A stretch of 30,131 bases of DNA from positions 1-30,131 of the IMG/VR virus record IMGVR_UViG_3300000213_000004; one strand, given 5' to 3'. The translations under genes were made by a program, and so were the position numbers. Each line of letters begins with the position of its first letter. Positions within the stretch are counted from its first letter, which is position 1. This document shows positions 18,201-26,344 of the stretch, piece by piece. The notes below the pieces were generated by a model that did not search any database, was not told the origin of the DNA, and saw nothing but the letters and a program-made list of their open reading frames with translations. The DNA is from a virus.

Positions 18201-21200
18201 AACCTAATTTAACAACAGATATTAATTTACCGAGTGCAGGTTTTGTACACGAAGATGATGTTGATATTGCGTTATTTGAGTTGAGCAATATTACTAATAC
18301 ACAAGTTAGTAGTTTAGTAGAAGACTCGACTATCTGGGTTGCCAAAGATAACGCATTCGACTGGAATGTTTATAGAGCAGAAGAGATTAGTGCTACATTG
18401 ATAACAATAGGCAGTGGGAGTATTACCCTTACCTTTAACACTTCTTCTGGGTTAGCTATTAACGATAAGATTGCAATACAACATAATAATACAACAATCA
18501 GTAGCGTACATATAGTAACAGCAGTAGAACCAACGTCGGCGGATAGCATAGAGGTAACTGTGGACAACATTGTCTTAACAGCAGATCAGTTTGGGCAAGT
18601 AATTGTTGAGGGTAGTATAGAAGACGAGATATTCGTACCAAGCGGCGATGATATAGACAATACAGCAGATACAATACTATTCACAGCAGATAGCGAAGTA
18701 AAAGTATTTAAGTTACTATCAGCAAGAATACCAAGTATTAGTAGCAATCCATATACTTCTGGAAAAGTATGGGCAGATGACAACTATACAACATACGAGT
18801 TTAATTCGTCTTCTTCAGTATTTGATGTTGTAAGATCACAGCCAACTTCTATTGTAGATACTAGTTTAATCAATGTTATTAAACTTTACTATAAAGACAC
18901 GTCGGCAATTTTGCCTATAGATTTTATTGATCCAATAAACGGTAAAATGCTAGGCGTAGTTGATCAAAATATAGATTATACAGGTGCTGTTGATTTAGCA
19001 TTGTATAATTCAGATAATAGTTCTGATACACTGTGGGGCGCAGAACATATTGGAGAAATATGGTGGGATACAATCGATGTTAGATTCGTAGATTATAACC
19101 AAAATGATATAGATTATGCAAGTAAAAAATGGGGGACTCTATTCCCAGGAAGTACAGTTAGTGTTTATGAGTGGATAGAGAGTGATTTTCCACCTGATCG
19201 ATATCAAGGTAAAGGAACTGTTAGGAATACAACAGACTTTACATCAATGGCTAGTATTAACAGTAGTAGAATTATTACAACCAAATATTATTTCTGGGTA
19301 ACTAATTTACCTGATATTAATACTAAAGCAGGCAAGACATTAAGTACTATGTTAATAAGTTCTTATATCTCGTCTCCTGCTGGTTCTGGTGTTTCTTATG
19401 CTTCTTTAATTAAAGAGAATGTAATAGGATTGCACAATGTACAGAATCTATTAACTAGCGAATCTGTTTTACACATTAATTACGACAAGACATTTAATAA
19501 TGATAACATATTCAGCGAATATTCGTTAATTAAAGAAGATAAAAACACTGACTTCTTAACAGATAATTTATATCTTAAACTGTTAGATAGCTTAATTGGA
19601 GTTAATACGTTAGGAAGTATAGTCCCGGATCCGTTATTAAACGATGCTGAGAAGTACGGTGTTAGTTTCCGTCCTAGACAATCAATGTTTATTGATAAAG
19701 AGAAAGCATTAACGAATTATCTAACAAATTTTAACACTTATATTAAACAATTCGCAATAAGCGAACAAAATGTGTTTAATTTATTGGACAGCAAAGATCC
19801 TGTGCCGAGTGTAGGTAGTTTTGATTTCCAAGTCTTAAACTTAGACGAATTGGCATTCCAAAATTTACTATTAGTGCCAGCAGGATTCAAATATCTTGTG
19901 TTAACAGATTCTAATAACAATAATGGCTGGTCAATATATGAAGTAGATACAAGACCGTCGACATTTTTAGTTTCTACACAATCATTTAGAACTAATCGGT
20001 ACTGGGATTTTATTGATTGGCACGACTCGAGCATTAATTCTAGTGTTATTCCAGAAGAGACAGTTACACAATTCTCAGATTTATTAACATTAGATGTAGT
20101 AGAGGGAACTATTGCAAAAGTAACGACCAACCCTTCTAATAAATTTGAATTTTATAGATTCGATGAAGGAAGCTGGGTTAGAGTAGCATTGGAAGATGGC
20201 ACAATTGCAATTAACATTACAACAGCAAAAGACGCACCAACAGAATTACGCCAAATCTTAAAAGCAATCAATGAAGAAGTTCTAATTGGTGACATGAAGA
20301 TACAACGTAATGTGTTGATGGTGCTGATGTTTAACTACATTCTATCCGAACAAGGTAATGTTAATTGGTTATACAAGACAAGCTTTGTTGATGTTGAAAA
20401 CAATGTCCGTGAATTAGCACGATTCCCTGTATTCCAACAAGACAACCATGACATAATTATCGATTATATTACAGAAGCTAAACCGTATCATGTTCTTCTT
20501 AAAGAATTCCTGTTTATATATAATAAATTAGATGAAGTAAACGGTAATGTTACTGATTTTGATGTTCCTGTGTATTTTGACACAACATTTGGTAAATTTA
20601 TTAGCCCAGTGCTAGACTATGATGGGGTTATACTAACATCGGATCAAAGTAATTTTGACGAAGATGGCATTGGGTTAAGAGTATCCAACCCTAATATCTG
20701 GACTACAAATCCATTGGATAGTTGGTTTACTAATCATCTGTTAAGTATAGATAGTATTATTGTATCTAATGGTGGCACTGGTTATAGCGTAGTACCAATT
20801 GTAACAATTACAGGTGATGCTACGACGCCAGCAACTGCAACCGCTAGAATAGATAGTGCTGGGCAAGTTATTGAAATAACATTAGATACAGCAGGATCTG
20901 GATATTTAACAACACCAGTTGTAACAATTACAGGTGGCAATGGCACAGATGCATTAGCAGTGCCGATGATGGATAACAATAAAGTTAGATCATTAACTAC
21001 AATAATTAAGTACGATAGATATCAATACGATACAACTATTGTTGAGTGGGAACCTAATATATGGCACGATGGTGAACAGTTATTCAGACAAAATAATGTA
21101 GTATATAAAGCAAACTCAACTCATACTCACGCAGTAGATCATACTGCTGATGTGTCCTTGACTGTTACCGCGGACATGTTTTTAAATGCAGACGTTGCTG

Positions 21201-23674
21201 AGTTTACATACGATACTGTATTGAACCAATACGAAAGGCTAGTTGGTACCACAGTTAAACCAATTTCCGAAGATTTATTTAAGATATTAACAAAAGATAT
21301 ACTCAGCTTAAAAGCAGATGCAAATACATTTGCTTACAGTGATGGTGTTTTTAACCCTGATAATTTTGATGTTGTAGATTCAGCTACATTAAGCGGCATT
21401 GATAGAACTATGGGTTACTATGACCCGGATGTTAATGATCCTGGGCTTAATCTTGCGTTATTAATTGATGGCATTGATTATCCTGGTGTAAAAGTTAAAG
21501 GTGTGTCATTCACAAGCACATACTCGGGTGTAGATGTTAGCACAATTGATGCTACTGTGGATGGGCATGGATTTATTACAGCATCGCAAGAGACATATAA
21601 CAGTCATGCTCCTGAAGAATTAGTCCCAGGTAGTACATTCGATACATTAAATTTAACAGTACATACAAGACCTGGATTTGATTATACGAACAATGGACAT
21701 GGGTTTGTATTAGCTGAAATGATACATGAGTGTGCTGTTATTCCTTCTACAATTGATTTTACTGGACTAGTAAAACATTTAATTACAGTTACGGTAGTTA
21801 ACATAACAACAGGTAAAACACTGTACGAAGGTGTTAATTATACACTAGATTGGGCAAAACAATTAGTAACAGTAACAACAGGAGTATCAGAAGATGATTT
21901 TGTTAAAATCATCGCGTATGAGATTGGCGGCGGTAATCAATTATATCGTAATACATACACAGGTAATGAATTTACAGATGGCAATCAATTAACTATTCCA
22001 GTTGAGTTAAATGATATTACTGACATTTACATATTAGTTAATGGAGTTGAGGTTACAGCATTTACATCTGCGGCTATCAATGCTCCAACTGTCGACACAA
22101 CATTAGTTACAACAGACGTAGATACAGTAACAGCAGATGCTAGTGTTCCAGATACATTAGATTTAACAGTAATTGACTTTACAGCGGTGTATACATCGAA
22201 CGACTTTATTTCGGTAACAGTATTCGGTGGTCAATCATTGGAACATGATCTTGTGACATCTGCTGGTGTTGAAGTAGAGTTAAATAGTCACCCAGAATCT
22301 GAAGTGTTTATATCTGATGGTAGCACAACTAGCTTTACTTTAGGTATTGATATAAACGCTAGTGATTTAACGCCAGGCAAGAATAAATTAAATGCTATTG
22401 TTGAACACAATGGCCTAAGGTTGCGTCCACCCGAAGGGATTCAATACATAGGCAATGGCACAACAACAGTGTATCGATTACCAACAAGTGGTGGAATAAA
22501 TCATGATTTAATTGTAGATGCTGACGTATTTGTGTTTACTAGAGAAACAGGAATACAGAATGCTCCATGGACATACGAAGAGTTAAAAATATTAACAACA
22601 GATTATACTATAAGTCCTATTACTGGAGATGCTAGGTTTATAACATTTACAACACCGCTAGCACTAGATAACGAGATTGAAATATATATCACAACCAAAG
22701 CACGATATTCGTTTAGTAATGGATGGACTGGCACAACACCAGCGACACCTGATTTAATAATCAGCAGTACTGTTACGCTTGATGCATTGGATACTATTGC
22801 AATTACAGCATGGCGCGAAGTTAGTGCATCAAGGGTATTAACGAATGTGTTTAAGGGACCGTTAGATTCAGAATTATTTGATAGTACACCTTTCGACACT
22901 ATTGGCTTTGATAATAGCGACGAAATTGTTGCTTTGTTTGGCACCGCAAATGTTTTTAACATTGGAAGAACGACCACAGATGATAGGTTGTGGGTTACAT
23001 TTAATGGAAGAGTTCTAACATCAGATATAGATTATACACTAAGTGGAACCGTAGTTGTGATACCTGATATTGTAGTAGAAACGTTAATAGCAGATGATGT
23101 GGACGATTTTGATGTTGTTATTACTAGTTTTACACCTAATGTTGTACCTAGTAGCTTATCATACAGAGTATTTGATGATATGCGTGGTAATAAAGCAATG
23201 TATAAAGTATCGGATACAAATACAACATACATAACCACCGCAATATTACCAACAGACAACACAATTTATGTAGAGACTGCTAGTGTATTAGAAGATCCTA
23301 ATCTACCAGCAGGTAAGTTTGGTATTTTAAACGTAAATGGCGAGAGGATTACGTTTAGAGATAGGACATTAACTACAGCCGATACAATTACAATTACAGG
23401 TGATAGTGATATTACTATTGATTCTACTGATTCTATAACAGGATTGCGGAGAGGAACAGCAGGTACAGCAGTTATTGCACACCCAGTTGGTTCTACTGTG
23501 GTTGATTCGAGTGAGAAGAGTTTATTAGCATTCCGAGAAGCAAGTTCTAATCCATATCCAACTACATTAACGGATGGGGAATTCTTAGATGTTGGACTTA
23601 TTGGATATAATCGGAGTCTAGGGTCTCCTGTACAAGAGCAAGACACAATAGCAGTGAATTTTATCAAACGTTAA
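12287..23674 (+). CDS. Giant virion structural protein, gp7 position (3795 residues)
   Basis: A single open frame of 11.4 kb encodes a protein of more than 400 kDa, about 3.7 times the length of T4 gp7 (1032 residues), the wedge protein that follows gp6 in T4. It is probably a baseplate wedge or peripheral fibre-network protein. Landmarks in order: N-terminal MARFRSVDLLPEIFKT and INYSQYHWLPNGPDSVDV (about 125-142); VIQGHDGSITVGFGDIRDD followed by LLELETRIYNNIK (about 1148-1185); PTWWEDEYGPAPYTSGN (about 1284-1300), all resembling blocks in huge marine-phage structural proteins; a carbohydrate-binding-like segment (about 1763-1806); a pair of GGTGY/GSGY beta repeats ending in VTITG (about 2829-2890); a second Trp/Tyr-rich segment (about 2920-2946); and a C-terminal block ending with TGLRRGTAGTAVIAHPVGST (about 3700-3740). 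No enzyme motif is visible. The gp7 equivalence is positional; that it is a structural protein is secure. Confidence 0.75.
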   Translation: MARFRSVDLLPEIFKTSTNKKFLSATLDQLVQEPKVKKTQGFVGRKFGAGVDPSDDYVLEPTTIRSNYQFEPSVVFERDNPNDVITYPGLIDAVNVNGANTARHDLLFNSEIYSWDPLIDFDKFINYSQYHWLPNGPDSVDVSSSDIVLTDNFTVTQDFPVNAYNLSGSDGVNPTLTLVRGGSYTFNVIQPSNFYIQIEPGTDGLLNSSPNINTRSVLGVVNNGEDNGTVTFNVPDVDAQQFYYDLTDIESVDLATTARFDSIHGKYISELVDIDGITDLNNRTIVFLNDTPGDSADLGWQYLDLFDNETIPFDSVNFDNTVFIPLQADRYSIYRIIYVLDAEGDPYITLNKIQSIDNLEKFTIGFGDQYGNIGFYKNSTGFFEQIPLLTAVLNTLYYQDDTNPLMVGVINIVDEAEATVLNISDIIGQINYTSVNDVKFTNGLKVIFRGNVNPASFQNNEYYVECVGEGIQLIPVTSLVTPETYVNNLSESWDRLPWDSDLFGGALNAPLDLDYLTISRASLDLNAWSRSNRWIHIDVIEQTAEYNNTTAVIDNEVKAKRPIIEFKKGLRLFAHGTLSKDPVDIIDFTELDAFSNINGMLPGTVPLIDGYTIQEGARIIFAADTDNNVRNKIYEVRFEDFDGIGVDQIHLVPSSDADVEIDHVVVILFGTTLQGKMFRYTGTEWDEAQQKTAVNQAPLFDVFDTSSDSLASIAYTNSTFSGTPLFSYQVGAGVNDTVLDFPLTFQNINNIGDIVFDNNLYKDSFTFTLVNDESGLEVETTAKIEAGFPRVYTSRTDFSDKLGWTTFAEDDAIHQIFTFVYDANPLVLDVAPRIDINISAIKVFIENTFILPSEYTIVADNPSTTITFTSTVDIGSNIEVKIISEQNSQVGYYDIPYNLQNNIFNENSETLTLGSIRNHYTSIAQNVTNLEGVINGSNNTRDIGFLSSFGNAIIQHSAPVAPMATFLRNEEYDFFKSVKFVSEQYEKYKNQVLDYVARNDVFGLTANIILDNAIKTITHSKSPTSAFYLSDMVPSGTDFTSMTYTVTAISINSFATANVYDFTTANHASLLVYLNGDLLTVGMDYTVATDGPRIEVLVTLNEDDTVEIREYTSTVGSYMPSTPTKLGLYPKYLPKKYVDSSYINNTEVIQGHDGSITVGFGDIRDDVLLELETRIYNNIKVNSVLPIEPGDIIPGKFRNTSYSDIDITNILSTSFLSWVGWHRLDYRTQDYDSTNEFTFNYSTAGSSIDNSVLKGHWRGIYKHYFDTDTPHLTPWEMLGLTIMPTWWEDEYGPAPYTSGNLVLWDDLEAGIIKEPGNEHTDTRYVRPGLTTILPVNSLGELVSPFQSVVKDYNTVDFMKSWVVGDVAPVESSWRRSSDWPFVVQRLYALTKPAQFFALSVDRDRYAFDTTLQQFLYDGRTRLDTRTIEISDTDSKHSYTIWIRNYNKYHGFNQLTTLVDELANLNVKLCYRMASFTDKKYLKVFSDNISPDSDKPGLIIPDESYQLLLYKNQIFNEIQYSSVIVQRTSDGYAVHGNSITDRIFNILNSIPNQNFDTLTVGTDAFRIPKDFTNIITVVPYGYVFTSVNGVVDFLVSYGRFLEVQGFIFDRENGIVNWVQMAQEFIAWANQNWITGSLINLNPSATTLEFDKELSIVDSITQDQASLPLDQNMHPLTSDDYVIDRLDNSFKITMLNDKTVSYLKVKLTSFEHLLMLDNTSIFNDLIYNPTLGLRQNRVRINGLTTFEWNGQVDAQGFILSQTDTEEWKSNREYKKGNVVEYKNQLWSALVKIEPAEEFNISTWQLLDSNSISDGLLPNIANKAQQFTNYYDKKVANLETDGDLLGFGLTGFRQRSYLDALNLDDTSQYNVYSKLIREKGTKGNVDLFRSIKLDKQEYEYNTFENWAVREAIYGASDNNAFIDLSLSLTNLQSNPHVIEIGTTSEFVGIDQFINLTDVYRQSEVHSTKNILPITQPNLTTDINLPSAGFVHEDDVDIALFELSNITNTQVSSLVEDSTIWVAKDNAFDWNVYRAEEISATLITIGSGSITLTFNTSSGLAINDKIAIQHNNTTISSVHIVTAVEPTSADSIEVTVDNIVLTADQFGQVIVEGSIEDEIFVPSGDDIDNTADTILFTADSEVKVFKLLSARIPSISSNPYTSGKVWADDNYTTYEFNSSSSVFDVVRSQPTSIVDTSLINVIKLYYKDTSAILPIDFIDPINGKMLGVVDQNIDYTGAVDLALYNSDNSSDTLWGAEHIGEIWWDTIDVRFVDYNQNDIDYASKKWGTLFPGSTVSVYEWIESDFPPDRYQGKGTVRNTTDFTSMASINSSRIITTKYYFWVTNLPDINTKAGKTLSTMLISSYISSPAGSGVSYASLIKENVIGLHNVQNLLTSESVLHINYDKTFNNDNIFSEYSLIKEDKNTDFLTDNLYLKLLDSLIGVNTLGSIVPDPLLNDAEKYGVSFRPRQSMFIDKEKALTNYLTNFNTYIKQFAISEQNVFNLLDSKDPVPSVGSFDFQVLNLDELAFQNLLLVPAGFKYLVLTDSNNNNGWSIYEVDTRPSTFLVSTQSFRTNRYWDFIDWHDSSINSSVIPEETVTQFSDLLTLDVVEGTIAKVTTNPSNKFEFYRFDEGSWVRVALEDGTIAINITTAKDAPTELRQILKAINEEVLIGDMKIQRNVLMVLMFNYILSEQGNVNWLYKTSFVDVENNVRELARFPVFQQDNHDIIIDYITEAKPYHVLLKEFLFIYNKLDEVNGNVTDFDVPVYFDTTFGKFISPVLDYDGVILTSDQSNFDEDGIGLRVSNPNIWTTNPLDSWFTNHLLSIDSIIVSNGGTGYSVVPIVTITGDATTPATATARIDSAGQVIEITLDTAGSGYLTTPVVTITGGNGTDALAVPMMDNNKVRSLTTIIKYDRYQYDTTIVEWEPNIWHDGEQLFRQNNVVYKANSTHTHAVDHTADVSLTVTADMFLNADVAEFTYDTVLNQYERLVGTTVKPISEDLFKILTKDILSLKADANTFAYSDGVFNPDNFDVVDSATLSGIDRTMGYYDPDVNDPGLNLALLIDGIDYPGVKVKGVSFTSTYSGVDVSTIDATVDGHGFITASQETYNSHAPEELVPGSTFDTLNLTVHTRPGFDYTNNGHGFVLAEMIHECAVIPSTIDFTGLVKHLITVTVVNITTGKTLYEGVNYTLDWAKQLVTVTTGVSEDDFVKIIAYEIGGGNQLYRNTYTGNEFTDGNQLTIPVELNDITDIYILVNGVEVTAFTSAAINAPTVDTTLVTTDVDTVTADASVPDTLDLTVIDFTAVYTSNDFISVTVFGGQSLEHDLVTSAGVEVELNSHPESEVFISDGSTTSFTLGIDINASDLTPGKNKLNAIVEHNGLRLRPPEGIQYIGNGTTTVYRLPTSGGINHDLIVDADVFVFTRETGIQNAPWTYEELKILTTDYTISPITGDARFITFTTPLALDNEIEIYITTKARYSFSNGWTGTTPATPDLIISSTVTLDALDTIAITAWREVSASRVLTNVFKGPLDSELFDSTPFDTIGFDNSDEIVALFGTANVFNIGRTTTDDRLWVTFNGRVLTSDIDYTLSGTVVVIPDIVVETLIADDVDDFDVVITSFTPNVVPSSLSYRVFDDMRGNKAMYKVSDTNTTYITTAILPTDNTIYVETASVLEDPNLPAGKFGILNVNGERITFRDRTLTTADTITITGDSDITIDSTDSITGLRRGTAGTAVIAHPVGSTVVDSSEKSLLAFREASSNPYPTTLTDGEFLDVGLIGYNRSLGSPVQEQDTIAVNFIKR
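14807..14835 (+). other. Perfect 12-bp hairpin inside the giant gene
   Basis: ATAAAAGTGTTC (14807-14818), a 5-base loop, and GAACACTTTTAT (14824-14835) are perfect complements. The right arm ends in TTTTAT, so the shape is like an intrinsic terminator with a short U run. It is in frame, encoding part of ISAIKVFIENTFILPSEY. It may be an mRNA structure or partial attenuator, or chance in AT-rich DNA. Confidence 0.5.
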
Positions 23675-23680
23675 TGTTAA

Positions 23681-23711
23681 TGTTATTTAAAAAAAAAAGG
23701 TAAATATAACA
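23681..23711 (+). promoter_or_regulatory. Poly-A leader with ribosome binding site, possible hairpin with the site in the loop
   Basis: Between the giant gene and the next gene, TGTTATTTA (23681-23689) and TAAATATAACA (23701-23711) are imperfect complements. They flank ten A (23689-23698) followed by GG. The only Shine-Dalgarno-like sequence (AAAAGG) is in this A-rich stretch, 11 bases before the ATG. I see no TAAATAA-type late motif at the usual distance here, so this gene is probably read from an upstream promoter. Confidence 0.4.
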
Positions 23712-24371
23712 ATGCAAGATGATCAAGTTAAAACAGTCAAAATATTGAAAAAAGAAGATAAAAAACCAGACGAGACTGGCACGATTCAAGTTGAAGGGCA
23801 TATTAAGATATTTGATCCAGACACTAAAGAAGTATTCGTCGAAAAAAGAAATGCAATTCATTACGAGCATATGTCAGAAGCATTAGTACAGAGTTTCGCA
23901 AACAAGAATTTAGGATATATCTATTCGATGTCATTTGGCAACGGCGGGTCAACCGTGGATCCAACTGGAATAATTACATATTTGCCAACTAATACAACAG
24001 GGCAAAATGCCGCCTTATATAACGAGACATACAGCAAAGTCGTTGATGATAATTCAACAACTAATACCGATATTAGCAGGAATAATTTAACAGTATCACA
24101 CGTAGTAGGTAATGTATATACCGATGTATTAGTTAATTGTTTACTTGATTTTGGTGAGCCGGCAGGTCAGCAAGCATTTGATAATAGTACAAACCTAGAT
24201 GGTAAGTTTGTATTTGATGAATTAGGGTTAAAAAGCTGGAATGGAAGTGTAAGTGATCTTAAATTAATAACACACGTTATCTTTCATCCAGTACAAAAGA
24301 GCTTAAACAGACAGATCCAAATCGAATATACTATTCGAATACAAACATTAACGAATTTAAGTTCAACATAG
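23712..24371 (+). CDS. Conserved marine-phage virion protein (possible wedge or gp8-position protein)
   Basis: This 219-residue protein has a well-defined pattern: VEGHIKIFDPDTKEVFVEKR (about 27-46), NAIHYEHMSEALVQSFANK, then YSMSFGNGGSTVDPTGIITY, LYNETYSKVVDD, a GEPAGQQAFD segment, FVFDELGL, and LITHVIFHPVQKSLNRQIQI near the end. I recall proteins of this type beside baseplate and fibre genes of cyanophages and pelagiphages, where they are annotated as structural. In T4 order, gp8 would follow gp7, but I see no direct resemblance to T4 gp8 (334 residues). The first 25 residues are highly charged (Lys/Asp/Glu) and probably flexible. No membrane segment or signal peptide is visible. Virion role is likely; the precise position is unknown. 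Confidence 0.6.
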   Translation: MQDDQVKTVKILKKEDKKPDETGTIQVEGHIKIFDPDTKEVFVEKRNAIHYEHMSEALVQSFANKNLGYIYSMSFGNGGSTVDPTGIITYLPTNTTGQNAALYNETYSKVVDDNSTTNTDISRNNLTVSHVVGNVYTDVLVNCLLDFGEPAGQQAFDNSTNLDGKFVFDELGLKSWNGSVSDLKLITHVIFHPVQKSLNRQIQIEYTIRIQTLTNLSST

Positions 24372-24384
24372 GTACCAAAATAGA

Positions 24385-24393
24385 CATAAATAA
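24385..24393 (+). promoter_or_regulatory. Late-promoter-like motif upstream of the first fibre-like gene
   Basis: CATAAATAA in the 44-base gap, with the TAAATAA core 29 bases before the ATG. A strong Shine-Dalgarno (GGAG, 24406-24409) lies six bases before the ATG at 24416. It has nearly the same sequence as the gp6 motif, and the same spacing to the ATG as the gp48 motif. Confidence 0.62.
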
Positions 24394-24415
24394 GTAAAAA
24401 GACACGGAGATATAA

Positions 24416-26344
24416 ATGGCTTATAGCATAAATTTAACAGATGCAACATTATTCGCAACTGTAGCGGATGGCACACAAAACACCAGTAGTTCAATGACGA
24501 TCATCGGCAAGAACTTTTCGGGTTATGGTGAACAATTAGGTGAGAATTTTATTCGTCTGCTGGAAAGTAATGCAAATACGTCAGCTCCTAGTGCTCCATT
24601 AATAGGGCAATTATGGTATGATAAGACAACTAATCTTATCAAAGCCTACAATGGCACTATTTTTAAGAGTTTAAGTGGAGCAGAAGCTAGTTTAACCGCA
24701 CCAACATCGCCGATAGAAGGTGATTTATGGTTTAAAAATGATGATGATCAATTATATATTTACAATGGTGCCGCGTTTATATTGGTTGGACCACAAACAA
24801 TTGCAGGATTAGGGTTAACTGGCGCAGTAGTAGAAGTTATTACTTCGGGCGCAACAACAATAAACCATACTGTTACTAAATTATATATCGAAAATACAGT
24901 AGTTGGTATATGGAATGAAGATGCTGAGTTTACACCTGATGTTGCTATTACTGGGTTTGCAACGGTTAAGCCTGGTTTGCAAATGTCAACTACTGTTACA
25001 GGTGCATTATTTCAAGGCACTGCTACAGATTCGCAATTACTTGATGGCATTGATAGTACTGGATTTCTAAGTGCATTATCAGATGATACAACTGCAGGGA
25101 CATTAGGTGTCTTAAATGACGGCGGATTAGCAGTTGGTGTAGATAGTGATTTTACTGTTACAGTATCAGGCACTGATGTTACATTAGCTAATGCAACAGT
25201 TGGCGGCGATATGACTATTACCGTAGACGGCGTTGATGTTTTAAAATTCAACGATAGCGGGGTAGGGTCAAACGAGATGACTGGTCATTTCCTTCCAGCA
25301 ACACACGATACATATGATTTAGGTAGTGCTGATGTAAGATGGAAAGATTTATACATGACAGGAACATCTATTTATATGGGTGCTTCTGGCGCAACAGATG
25401 GTAAAATTTCATGGGACAATGCAACTAGTACCTTCGCCTTCGAAGATGCAAGCGGCGGTACTGCTAATGTATCGAGTAATGTATCAGCCGGTAATGTTCA
25501 GCTTGGTGTTACTACAGCTAACACAATCGACACTACGTCAGGAGGCTTAGTACTTGATAGTGCCGACGGTACTGTTATAATTAACGGTAATGTATCAGCC
25601 GGTAATGTTCAGCTTGGTGTTACTACAGCTAACACAATCGACACTACGTCAGGAGGCTTAGTACTTGATGGCGCCGACGGTACTGTTATAATTAACGGCA
25701 ATTTAACCGTATCTGGCACAACCACTACAGTTGATTCAACTACATTGAATGTAGTCGATCTTAATATTACTGTGGCCAATGGAGCGGCATCAGCGGCCGC
25801 GGCTAATGGTGCAGGTTTAACAGTTGATGGCCCAGCAGGTGCAACAATTACATATACAAATACTAACAATAGTTGGAATTTTAATAAAGATTTACAAATG
25901 GGAGCTAATAACATCGTAACATCAGGTGAGTTCCAAGGTAAAGCAACATCAGCAGAGTACGCTGACTTAGCAGAGCGTTTCGAAGCAGATGAGATATATG
26001 TTCCCGGTACAGTAGTGGAACTCGGCGGCGATAAAGAAGTAACACAATGTAACACTGATGCAAGTGAAAACGTATTTGGTGTTGTAAGTACAGATCCAGC
26101 TTATTTAATGAATTCAGGTATAGGCAATGATAATACACATCCTCCTATTGCATTAGCTGGTAGAGTACCAGTAAATGTTATTGGAGTGATAAACAAAGGC
26201 GATCGTTTAGTTACAGCAGGGAATGGGTTAGCTAGAGCCGCAAAAACAGGCGAAGCAACACTATTTAATGTAATAGGACGAGCATTAGAGAATAAGACTA
26301 CTATTGGTAGTGGAAATATTGAACTAATCGTAAAGATTAACTAA
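24416..26344 (+). CDS. Tail fibre-like protein with C-terminal chaperone-like domain
   Basis: This is a 642-residue protein. Residues about 60-125 contain two copies of a Trp/Tyr module: APLIGQLWYDKTTNLIKAYN and SPIEGDLWFKNDDDQLYIYN, each ending in a short strand. This is common at the start of marine-phage fibres. The middle is a Gly/Thr/Asn-rich beta region with the fibre motif TYDLGSADVRWKDLYMTGTS (about 301-320) and two nearly identical 37-residue repeats (about 354-427). The C-terminus (about 505-642) has AEYADLAERFEADEIYVPGT, GVVSTDPAYLMN and ALAGRVPVNVIG. From memory this is the end domain of many cyanophage fibres, related to intramolecular chaperone (peptidase G2-like) domains. Whether it self-cleaves cannot be judged. 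It probably forms a trimeric baseplate-attached fibre or spike that contacts the host. It has its own late-type motif and a strong ribosome binding site. Confidence 0.72.
   Translation: MAYSINLTDATLFATVADGTQNTSSSMTIIGKNFSGYGEQLGENFIRLLESNANTSAPSAPLIGQLWYDKTTNLIKAYNGTIFKSLSGAEASLTAPTSPIEGDLWFKNDDDQLYIYNGAAFILVGPQTIAGLGLTGAVVEVITSGATTINHTVTKLYIENTVVGIWNEDAEFTPDVAITGFATVKPGLQMSTTVTGALFQGTATDSQLLDGIDSTGFLSALSDDTTAGTLGVLNDGGLAVGVDSDFTVTVSGTDVTLANATVGGDMTITVDGVDVLKFNDSGVGSNEMTGHFLPATHDTYDLGSADVRWKDLYMTGTSIYMGASGATDGKISWDNATSTFAFEDASGGTANVSSNVSAGNVQLGVTTANTIDTTSGGLVLDSADGTVIINGNVSAGNVQLGVTTANTIDTTSGGLVLDGADGTVIINGNLTVSGTTTTVDSTTLNVVDLNITVANGAASAAAANGAGLTVDGPAGATITYTNTNNSWNFNKDLQMGANNIVTSGEFQGKATSAEYADLAERFEADEIYVPGTVVELGGDKEVTQCNTDASENVFGVVSTDPAYLMNSGIGNDNTHPPIALAGRVPVNVIGVINKGDRLVTAGNGLARAAKTGEATLFNVIGRALENKTTIGSGNIELIVKIN
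25476..25697 (+). repeat. Tandem duplication of 111 bp in the fibre gene
   Basis: Copies 25476-25586 and 25587-25697 differ at only two bases that I can see, both in one codon region, changing LDSADG to LDGADG. Each encodes 37 residues beginning NVSAGNVQLGVTTANTID. The frame is kept, so copy number could change without breaking the protein. Near-identity points to a recent duplication. Confidence 0.93.
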
